This document shows positions 15,329 to 22,361 of a stretch of DNA of 64,000 bases, one piece after another. Origin of the DNA: Streptomyces liliiviolaceus (GTDB taxonomy: Bacteria; Actinomycetota; Actinomycetes; Streptomycetales; Streptomycetaceae); assembly GCF_018070025.1 (NCBI RefSeq), contig NZ_JAGPYQ010000002.1, positions 1,488,001 to 1,552,000 of the forward strand. Reading direction: 5' to 3'. The position numbers and the translations under genes were made by a program. The notes under the pieces are model-generated. The model worked only from the letters and a program-made list of their open reading frames with translations, searched no databases and had not been told where the DNA came from. Every line of letters begins with the position of its first letter. Positions within the stretch are counted from its first letter, which is position 1.

Positions 15329-15424
15329 GATTCCCGCGTCGCCAGGAACCACCCGGAACTACCCGACCCGCCCGTTCCCCGGGACCGGACCGGGGTCCCC
15401 CGCCGGCTCGGTAGGCTACGCGCT

Positions 15425-18121
15425 GTGCAAACGTTGGCCCATACTCGCGGTCCGCTGCTCGGCAGGCAGTACGAGACACAACGCCTCGGTGAGCTGATCG
15501 GCGCGGCGCGGGCAGGCCGGGGCGGGACTCTGGTCCTGCGCGGTGAGGCGGGAATCGGCAAGAGCACGCTGCTTGAGCACGCGCAGGAGGTGGCGTCCGG
15601 GTTCCGAGTCCTACGGGCGGGCGGGGCACAGCACGAGGCGGAGCTGCCGTTTGCCGCGCTCCACCAGCTGTGCCTCCCGGTGATGGAGCGCCTGACCGAG
15701 CTGCCCGTCCAGCAGCGCCAGGCCCTGCGGATCGCCTTCGACCTGGCGTCCGGGACCCCGGACGTGTTCCGGGCCGGCCTGGCGACGCTGGGGCTGCTCA
15801 CGGCGGCCGCCCAGGAACGCCCCGTGCTGTGCGTGATCGACGACGCGCACTGGCTCGACGCGGCTTCGTCGAAGGCACTGGCCTTCCTCGCCCGGCGCGT
15901 CTCCGCCGAGCCGGTGGCCATGGTGTTCGCCGTCCGACTGCCGTGCGAGGAAGAAGAGTTGGAGGCCCTGCCGGGCCTGAACGTCGACGGGCTGACCGAC
16001 GCCGACGCACGGACACTTCTCGCCCGGCAGAGCCACGAGACGCTCGACGAGCAGGTACGCGACCGGCTGGTGGCCGAGGCCAGGGGCAACCCGTTGGCGC
16101 TGCTCGCCCTGCCCCGAGCCGGCGGGTTCGCCCCGCCCGAACCGGCCTCGGTGCCGCACCGGGTGGGCCAGGGATTCCGGACCACGCTGTCCGGCCTGCC
16201 CGCGCAGGCGCGACTCCTGCTCACGATCGCCGGTGCCGATCCGACCGGCGATCCCGGGCTGCTGTGGCCCGCGGCGCGCAGACTGGACATCGACCTGGCG
16301 ACGGCCGGTGCGGCCGCCGCCGCCACCGGACTGGTCGAGTTCGGCGCCCGCGTGCGCTTCTACCACCCGCTGGCACGAAGCGTGGTGTACGACGACGCCG
16401 CGGCGGGAGAGCGGCAGCTGGCCCATCGCGCGCTCGCCGAGGTGACCGACCCGGTCACCGACCCCGACCGGCGCGCGTGGCATCGCGCTCAGGCCTCCGC
16501 CGCCCCGGACGAGGACGTCGCCGCGGAGCTGGAGCGCTCGGCGTCCCGCGCCCTGGCACGTGGTGGCGCGGTGGCCACGGCCGCCTTCCTCGAACGCGCG
16601 GCGGAGCTGTCGCTCGACACCGGACGGCGTATCGAACGCACCCTCGCGGCCACGCGCGCCCATCTCGACGCGGGCGCCACCGACAGGGCGGCCGCACTGC
16701 TCACGACCGTCGAGGGCTCGGGCGCGTACGAGCTGCAGCGGGCGGAGGCCGATCTGCTGCGGGGCCGCATCGCCCTGGCCCGGGTGGACGACAGCGACGG
16801 TCCGCCGGCCATGCTGCGCGCCGCGCGGCGGTTCGCGCTCCTGGATCCCGCGCGCTCCCGGGAGAGTTACGTGGAGGCGCTCGAAACGAGTCTGCTCGTC
16901 GGACGCGCGAACGGTGTGACGGACATGGTCCTCGCCGAAGCCAGGACCGCCTCGCCGCACGCCCCGGACATCCTGGACGCGCTGGACACCCTGTCCTCGG
17001 ACGGGCACCACGCGGCCGTCCCCCTGATCAAGGAGGCCCTTGACGGCGCGAACGGCCCGCTGTGGGCCCGGCACCCCGCGCTCGCGATCATCCTCGCGGC
17101 CGAACTGTGGGACCCGGGCACCCATGTGCGGATCATCGAGTGGCTGCTGAAGAGCGGGCGGGCGTCGGGATCCCCGCTCGTCCTGCGGCTCGGTCTCGCA
17201 CAGGCTGCCTCCGCCGCCGCACTCGCCGGCGACCTCGACGAGGCGATGGCCGCGATCGCCGAGGAGGAGGCGATCGCCGACGCGACCGGTGCGCCTCCCG
17301 TCATCTACCACCGGCTGCAACTGGCCGCGATGCGCGGACGCCGCGAGGAGGCTGTCGCACTGTTCGAGGCCGTCACCGCGACGGCCACCGCCACGGGGCA
17401 GGTGATCTCCAACATCCACTGGGCGAGCGCGGTGCTCCACAACGGCCTGGCCGCATATCAGGAGGCCCTGGCGGCCGCACGGCGTGCCGTGGCCGACGGT
17501 GAACTCTTCGTCGCCGGGTTCGCCCTGCCGGAACTGGTGGAAGCCGCCGTCCGGTGCGGCGACCACGCCGCGGCCGTCGCCGCGCTGGAATCGCTGACCG
17601 AACGCACCCAGGCCAGTGGAACCCCTTCGGGCCTGGGCATCGCGGCGTACGCGCGAGGGCTGGTGGAGGGGACGGAGAAGGACTACCGGGAAGCGATCGA
17701 CCGGCTCACCGGCACACCGCTGCTCCCGTACCGGGGCAGGGCCCACCTGTTGTACGGGGAGTGGTTGCGGCGACAGGGCCGCAGGCAGGACTGCCGGCCC
17801 CAGCTGCGTACGGCGCACGAGTTGTTCTCCGGTGCCGGGTTGGAGGCGTTCGCCCGGCGAGCCGCCGACGAGCTGCGCGCCACGGGAGAGACGGCGCGCA
17901 GCCGGACCGGTTTCGCGCGCGACCGGCTCACCATGCAGGAACTGCACATCGCGCGGCTGGTCGCCACGGGTGCGACATCGAAAGAAGTGGCCTCGCGGCT
18001 GTTCATCAGTCCACGCACCGTGGACGCGCACCTGCGCAGCGTCTACCGGAAGCTGGGCATCAACTCGCGTCGGCAGCTCAGGGACCGGCCCGATCTGCGG
18101 TCCGTGGACACATCGCTCTGA
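15425..18121 (+). CDS. large ATP-binding LuxR-family (LAL) transcriptional regulator
   Basis: 898 residues from GTG 15425. An N-terminal AAA/STAND ATPase has the Walker A motif GEAGIGKST (40-48) and Walker B VLCVIDDAHW (about 133-142). A long helical, TPR-like middle follows. The C-terminal LuxR HTH reads LTMQELHIARLVATGATSKEVASRLFISPRTVDAHLRSVYRKLGI. LAL proteins activate pathways for antibiotics, sugars or stress in response to a ligand sensed by the helical region. The gene stands alone between two hairpins, so its target is not evident. Confidence 0.9.
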   Translation: MQTLAHTRGPLLGRQYETQRLGELIGAARAGRGGTLVLRGEAGIGKSTLLEHAQEVASGFRVLRAGGAQHEAELPFAALHQLCLPVMERLTELPVQQRQALRIAFDLASGTPDVFRAGLATLGLLTAAAQERPVLCVIDDAHWLDAASSKALAFLARRVSAEPVAMVFAVRLPCEEEELEALPGLNVDGLTDADARTLLARQSHETLDEQVRDRLVAEARGNPLALLALPRAGGFAPPEPASVPHRVGQGFRTTLSGLPAQARLLLTIAGADPTGDPGLLWPAARRLDIDLATAGAAAAATGLVEFGARVRFYHPLARSVVYDDAAAGERQLAHRALAEVTDPVTDPDRRAWHRAQASAAPDEDVAAELERSASRALARGGAVATAAFLERAAELSLDTGRRIERTLAATRAHLDAGATDRAAALLTTVEGSGAYELQRAEADLLRGRIALARVDDSDGPPAMLRAARRFALLDPARSRESYVEALETSLLVGRANGVTDMVLAEARTASPHAPDILDALDTLSSDGHHAAVPLIKEALDGANGPLWARHPALAIILAAELWDPGTHVRIIEWLLKSGRASGSPLVLRLGLAQAASAAALAGDLDEAMAAIAEEEAIADATGAPPVIYHRLQLAAMRGRREEAVALFEAVTATATATGQVISNIHWASAVLHNGLAAYQEALAAARRAVADGELFVAGFALPELVEAAVRCGDHAAAVAALESLTERTQASGTPSGLGIAAYARGLVEGTEKDYREAIDRLTGTPLLPYRGRAHLLYGEWLRRQGRRQDCRPQLRTAHELFSGAGLEAFARRAADELRATGETARSRTGFARDRLTMQELHIARLVATGATSKEVASRLFISPRTVDAHLRSVYRKLGINSRRQLRDRPDLRSVDTSL

Positions 18122-18136
18122 ACCAGGACTGACGAG

Positions 18137-18171
18137 GAGGGCCTGACCGGCTCCGACCCGGTCACGCCCTC
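18137..18171. terminator. hairpin after the LAL regulator gene
   Basis: GAGGGCCTGACCGG (18137-18150) pairs with CCGGTCACGCCCTC (18158-18171) with one mismatch and a 7-base loop, 15 bp past the stop codon. Confidence 0.7.
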
Positions 18172-18188
18172 TTCCCGCCCAGACCGCG

Positions 18189-18263
18189 AACTTACGCACG
18201 TAAGTTTATTCGCGTAGCCCCTTGTTCGATCTGACCTAACAGCTATAGCCTTACGATCGTAAG
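18189..18263. promoter_or_regulatory. two CTTACG-N2-CGTAAG operators
   Basis: AACTTACG-CA-CGTAAGTT (18189-18206) and CTTACGATCGTAAG (18250-18263) are perfect inverted repeats upstream of the oxidoreductase start at 18293. The shape is typical of a TetR-family site. The likely regulator is the TetR gene at 19597 immediately downstream of the oxidoreductase. Confidence 0.65.
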
Positions 18264-18292
18264 CACACGGCAGGAAGTCAGAGGAGCAGGCC

Positions 18293-19546
18293 ATGAACAG
18301 CGCCACACCCGCCATCACCGCGACCGAGATCGTCCTGCCGGGCAAGGTCGAGCCGGAAGGCCTGGAGACCCGGACCCATGAGTTGCCGGCCCCCGGCAAG
18401 GGCCAGGTCGTCCTGCGGATGGAGGCCACCGGGGTGTGCTTCGCCGAACAGCAGATGCGCCGCGGCAAGTACTACGACCAGCCGCCGTTCCCCTTCGTCC
18501 CCGGCTACGACCTGGTCGGCACCGTCACCGCGACCGGCCCCGGAACCGACGGCGCGCTCATGGGACGCCGGTTCGCCGCGATCACCAAGACCGGGGCCTG
18601 GGCCAGCCACCTGACCGTCGACGCCGCCGACCTGATGCCCGTGCCCGACGAGATCGACCCGGCCGTCGCCGAGACGGTCACCGTCAACGGCGTCACCGCC
18701 TGGCAGATGCTCCACCGCACGGCCAAGGTCCGCAGCGGCCAGACCATCGTGGTCCTCGGCGCCAACGGCGGCGTCGGCTCCACCCTCGTCCAGCTCGCCC
18801 GGCACGCCGGCATCACCGTCATCGGCACCGCCTCGCCCCGCCACCACGACGCTCTGCGGAAACTGGGCGTCACCCCGGTCGACTACCGCGACCCGGACCT
18901 GTACGCCCGCATCCGCGAACTGGCCCCCGACGGCGTGGACGCGGTCTTCGACCACGTCGGCGGCCCGGCCATCGAGGACTCCTGGCAGCTGCTGCGCCGC
19001 GGCGGCACCCTCGTCTCCTACGGCACCGCCGCCAGCAAGGACGAAGAGGGCAACTCCCAGCTTCCCGTCCTCAAGCTCTTCGCCCGCCTCAACACCTGGA
19101 ACGCCCTGCCCAACGGCAGGAGCGCCCACTTCTACAACCTCTGGGCCGGCAAGCGCCGCTGCCAGAAGACCTGGCAGCAGCGGATGACCGACGATCTCAC
19201 CCAGGTCCTGCGCCTGGTTGCCGACGGCGCCCTAGGTCCTGTCGTCAAATTACCGGCGTCCGCCCGGAGGGCGGGCCGGGCGGCGTCTGGTGCGTGCTCT
19301 CGGTGTGCCGGGCGGAAGTCCGCGTACTGGACGTACTTGGGCTTTCGCCCGGTGCGGCGAGTGGGGGTCCCCCCGGCCGGAGGCTGGGGGAGCGTGCCAG
19401 GCGTCGCCCGGCAGGCGGGAATTTGACGACAGGACCTAGTCCCGCAGATCGCCGCCAAGTTCGCCCTGACCGACACCGTCGCCGCCCTGCAACTCGCCGA
19501 GTCCCGCACCGTCGCCGGAAAGGTCGTCATCGTTCCCGAGGTCTGA
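18293..19546 (+). pseudogene. quinone-oxidoreductase/MDR alcohol dehydrogenase gene interrupted by a 200-bp element
   Basis: The first 314 codons encode a medium-chain NADPH:quinone-reductase-like enzyme, with PFVPGYDLVGTVTATG, the nucleotide-binding VVLGANGGVGSTLVQLA and VDAVFDHVGG. At 19235 a 200-bp MITE-like element plus a 4-bp target duplication intervenes. Removing those 204 bp restores a single 349-residue frame, resuming VPQIAAKFALTDTVAALQLAES and ending in VVIVPEV at 19546, the normal C-terminus of this family. As it stands translation runs into the element and stops at 19426: 377 residues, with 35 native residues replaced by 63 foreign ones. Activity is doubtful because the lost part normally completes the catalytic domain. 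Confidence 0.85.
19236..19435. mobile_element. 200-bp MITE-like insertion with 16-bp inverted ends and CTAG target duplication
   Basis: The ends GTCCTGTCGTCAAATT (19236-19251) and AATTTGACGACAGGAC (19420-19435) are perfect inverted repeats. CTAG flanks both sides (19232-19235 and 19436-19439). There is no transposase gene. The inside is GC-rich and rich in further inverted repeats. A 4-bp CTAG duplication is typical of IS5-group target choice (YTAR), so an IS5-like transposase elsewhere in the genome may mobilise it; that part is inference. It could also be read as TA duplication with longer ends. Confidence 0.9.
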
Positions 19547-19596
19547 CACCCGGCGTGCCGCGACTCGCCGACCACTCCACGACGGAAGGTGACGAA

Positions 19597-20262
19597 GTGA
19601 AGCGACCCGGATCGGTACGAGCGCCCGGCGCGGCGCGGGCCGCCGCGGCCCGCACGCACAACCGCCGTGGAGAAGGCGGGCGCCTGCGCGAGGAGATCAT
19701 CGACGCGGCGGCCGAGCTGCTCGACGAGACGGGTGAGCCGCATGCCGTCACGCTGCGATCGGTGGCCCGCAGGGTCGGCATCGCCACCCCCTCGATCTAC
19801 CCGCACTTCCCGGACCGGCCGGCCATCGTGCTGGCCGTCGTACAACGGGAGTTCGCCGGACTGGAGAGCAGTCTGGGCGCGGCGGTGGAGCGGGCCGGCG
19901 GCGATCCCCGGCAGCGGCTCCTGGCCATCTGCGCTACCTACCTCGACTTCGCCGGGTGTCACCCCCGGCGCTACCGCACGATGTTCGGCGGCCTGTGGGT
20001 GCCGCCCCCGGGCGACAGCTCGCTGACCGAGACGGATCTCGTCGTGCTCGGCGCGTCGTGTCTGCTGATGCTCATCGACGCCCTGGGCGACTGTGTCGCG
20101 GCGGGCGCGGCCACGAGCACGGACGTGTCGGCCGACGCGACGGCGCTGTGGGCGGGCCTGCACGGCCTCGCCCACCAGCGTCTCGTCTCCCCGTCGTTCC
20201 TCTGGCCCGAGAACGTCCCCGAGCGTGTCATCGGCTCGCTCGCGCACCTGACAGCGGTCTGA
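19597..20262 (+). CDS. TetR/AcrR-family regulator
   Basis: 221 residues from GTG 19597, with GGAAGG as ribosome site. After a basic N-terminal tail the HTH reads LREEIIDAAAELLDETGEPHAVTLRSVARRVGIATPSIYPHFPDRPAI. The C-terminal domain, with YLDFAGCHPRRYRTMFGGLWVP and ALWAGLHGLAHQRLVSPSF, is of the WHG type. It lies 50 bp after the interrupted oxidoreductase, probably once in the same operon. It is the best candidate to bind the CTTACG dyads at 18.2 kb. The MITE upstream may now reduce read-through into this gene. Confidence 0.85.
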   Translation: MKRPGSVRAPGAARAAAARTHNRRGEGGRLREEIIDAAAELLDETGEPHAVTLRSVARRVGIATPSIYPHFPDRPAIVLAVVQREFAGLESSLGAAVERAGGDPRQRLLAICATYLDFAGCHPRRYRTMFGGLWVPPPGDSSLTETDLVVLGASCLLMLIDALGDCVAAGAATSTDVSADATALWAGLHGLAHQRLVSPSFLWPENVPERVIGSLAHLTAV

Positions 20263-20357
20263 CGCCGGACCGTTGACCACGGCTGTCCGGTACGCCGACC
20301 GGCCGGTCGAGTGGAGACCTGCCGACGCTCCGGCGCCGGACTTGCCCCACGCACCGT

Positions 20358-20397
20358 CGCATCCACCCCGAACGACCTGCCGTTCGGGGTGGATGCG
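20358..20397. terminator. strong bidirectional terminator hairpin
   Basis: A perfect 17-bp stem, starting CGCATCCACCCCGAACG, with a 6-base loop (ACCTGC) lies between the convergent TetR (ends 20262) and cupin (ends 20420) genes. Confidence 0.8.
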
Positions 20398-20419
20398 CGC
20401 GTGCCGACCTCGGGGAGCG

Positions 20420-20935
20420 TCAGATCGTCCCCGGGGGCTTCGGCGCGAGGTCGGCAGGCGTGCTGCCGGGCGGGCCGAGGAGCAGGTCGCCCATCTCCTC
20501 CGCCACGGCGTTGAAGAGCTCCACGTCGAGTGCGGTCGCTTCCGTGAACAGGTGGAGCGGCGTGGCGGTGCGAGCGATGACCTCGGCGAATCCGGCCGGT
20601 GTGGAGATGTTGAGGGCGCGGGCGCCGTCCGGGCCGGCTGCTATCGCATGGGGTACGCGCAGGGGGATGGTGTAGAAGTCTCCCGAGCGCAAGGTCACCT
20701 TCTCGTCGCCCGCCCACACGGTCAGCAGGCCGGCGGAGACCCAGAGCCGCTCCTCGTACCTGGTGTGGGCATGCAGCGGCGTGGCCGCACCGGCGAGCAT
20801 GAAGGAGTCCGTCACGTCATGACGGCCCTCGGTCTCCTCGGCCGCGGTGAGGACCGAGACCCGGAGTTCCTGACCGAGGGCGTACTGACGACCGGGATGG
20901 TCAGGATTCGAGGACAAGGAGGGGATAAGGCTCAT
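20420..20935 (-). CDS. cupin-domain protein
   Basis: 171 residues with one cupin barrel: motif 1 is approximated by TPLHAHTRYEERLWVSAGLLTVWAG (metal-type histidines and glutamate) and motif 2 by GDFYTIPLRVPHAIAAGP. Cupins of this size act as small dioxygenases, isomerases or sensors; similar Streptomyces proteins are often called quercetin-2,3-dioxygenase-like without proof. It begins 3 bp after the end of the SRPBCC gene and is surely cotranscribed with it. Confidence 0.8.
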   Translation of the reverse strand: MSLIPSLSSNPDHPGRQYALGQELRVSVLTAAEETEGRHDVTDSFMLAGAATPLHAHTRYEERLWVSAGLLTVWAGDEKVTLRSGDFYTIPLRVPHAIAAGPDGARALNISTPAGFAEVIARTATPLHLFTEATALDVELFNAVAEEMGDLLLGPPGSTPADLAPKPPGTI

Positions 20936-20938
20936 TGA

Positions 20939-21592
20939 TCATCCTTGGGTGGTGGGTTGCCGAGCCGGCCGCTGCGCGAAGGAGGCAGCGGGAGCGGCGG
21001 CGGGCGGTTTTCCGCAACTGGTCGATTCGGCCGTGTTCTTGAGCCGCTTCATCCAGTCGGCGAGGCCGGTGTCGAGTGCGGTCTGGTTGCCGGGGACGTC
21101 GGCTTCAGCGGGCGCGCCGGCCCAGGATTCCTCGGTGGTGGCCAGTACGCCGCCCTTGACCTGTTCGAAGGTGAACAGGTGGATGCCGTCGATGCCGTTG
21201 ACGGGCGCGGCCCACGCGGTGCATCTGCGAGGTGCGACGGACTTGACCGTGGACGTGACGTGCATGTTCTGGGGCGACCACTCGAAGACCGAGCCCTGCC
21301 GGAGCGGTCCAGGCGTCTTCTTCCGCGCCGGGGTGATCTCCGGTATCCAGGTGTCCCACGCGTCGATGTCCGTGTGGAGGTGCCAGATCGTGGTCAGCGG
21401 CGCCTTGATGAGGACGGTGGCGCGGCTGATGACCGGCGCGCTCCTGTCGACGGTCACGCCCCGGCACGCCTGATGGGTCCTGCCACCGGGCTTCGCTTCA
21501 TGCGCCGCGGCCGGTGACGGTGCCGACAGCGCCGTCGCCGTGACGACCGCGGCGACAGCCACCCCCTGCACGACCTTGTTCCGTGATGTCAT
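20939..21592 (-). CDS. secreted SRPBCC (polyketide cyclase/START-like) protein
   Basis: 217 residues from ATG 21592. A signal peptide, NKVVQGVAVAAVVTATALSAPSPAAAHEA, is followed by one SRPBCC fold: ATVLIKAPLTTIWHLHTDIDAWDTWIPEI, then FEWSPQNMHVTSTV and TTEESWAG, ending in a long helix. Such domains bind hydrophobic ligands in a deep cavity. The exported location is less common for this fold and suggests scavenging or binding of an extracellular lipid or polyketide-like molecule. Two cysteines may form a disulfide. The C-terminal tail is Pro/Ala-rich. Confidence 0.78.
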   Translation of the reverse strand: MTSRNKVVQGVAVAAVVTATALSAPSPAAAHEAKPGGRTHQACRGVTVDRSAPVISRATVLIKAPLTTIWHLHTDIDAWDTWIPEITPARKKTPGPLRQGSVFEWSPQNMHVTSTVKSVAPRRCTAWAAPVNGIDGIHLFTFEQVKGGVLATTEESWAGAPAEADVPGNQTALDTGLADWMKRLKNTAESTSCGKPPAAAPAASFAQRPARQPTTQG

Positions 21593-21704
21593 CGAGTGGT
21601 TCCTTCTTGCTTGCTCGGTGATTCCGTTCCGAGCACCATCCTGTGGGCGGGCCGCGCGCCGTCGCATGGGTAATCACTACGTAACCCCGGTGTCCGTCGC
21701 CCGG

Positions 21705-22361
21705 TCAGAGGTCGTCCACGTCGACCAGCCCGTCCTGGATGGCGCGGGCGACCAGGCTCGCCTTGGTGCGGGCGGGGCGGCCGACGTTGGCGTACTTGAT
21801 GCGCACCCGGTCCAGGTAGGAGTTGACCGTTCGTACGGAGATCCCGAGGCGCTGCGCGACCAGTTCCTTCGACTCCGACTGGAACCACTCGATGAGTACG
21901 TTCTCCTCGCGCACCGAGAGCTGGGGGCGGTCGGCGCGGGTGTTCGTGCCCAGCGCGCCGGCCAGCGCGGGCGGCATGTAGGGCCGCTCGTCCGCCGCCG
22001 CCAGCGTCGCCTCGACCAGGTGGTCCCGGCCCTCGCTCTTGGTCAGATAGGTCGCGGCTCCCAGGTCCAGGCAGTTGAGCGCGGTCTTCTCGTCGTCCCG
22101 CATCGAATAGACGATCACCTGCCGACCGGCGTCGACGAGTCTTCGAAGGCTGCCGAACGCGGGTCCGCCCTCGCCCAGTTGCAGATCCAGCACGACGACG
22201 TCGGCCGTGCTGCCCGGCTCGGTCCAGGCTTCGCCCACGGAGTCGCCGGCCGCGACCACGGTGATGGGTCGTTGCGATGCGGCGTACCACGCCTCCACGC
22301 CCGAGAGGATGGCGGGATGGTCGTCGACGACGACCACGCTGACCGGTGCGTTGTCACTCAT
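21705..22361 (-). CDS. NarL/FixJ-type response regulator
   Basis: 218 residues. The receiver has VVVVDDHPAIL, the phosphoacceptor aspartate in VVVLDLQLGEGG and a Lys in YLTKSEG. The output domain is a LuxR HTH, SVREENVLIEWFQSESKELVAQRLGISVRTVNSYLDRVRIKYANVG. Its start codon overlaps the stop of the kinase gene by 4 bp (ATGA), so the pair is translationally coupled. The C-terminal RTKASLVARAIQDGLV matches a subgroup of actinomycete regulators paired with large membrane kinases. Targets are unknown. Confidence 0.9.
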   Translation of the reverse strand: MSDNAPVSVVVVDDHPAILSGVEAWYAASQRPITVVAAGDSVGEAWTEPGSTADVVVLDLQLGEGGPAFGSLRRLVDAGRQVIVYSMRDDEKTALNCLDLGAATYLTKSEGRDHLVEATLAAADERPYMPPALAGALGTNTRADRPQLSVREENVLIEWFQSESKELVAQRLGISVRTVNSYLDRVRIKYANVGRPARTKASLVARAIQDGLVDVDDL

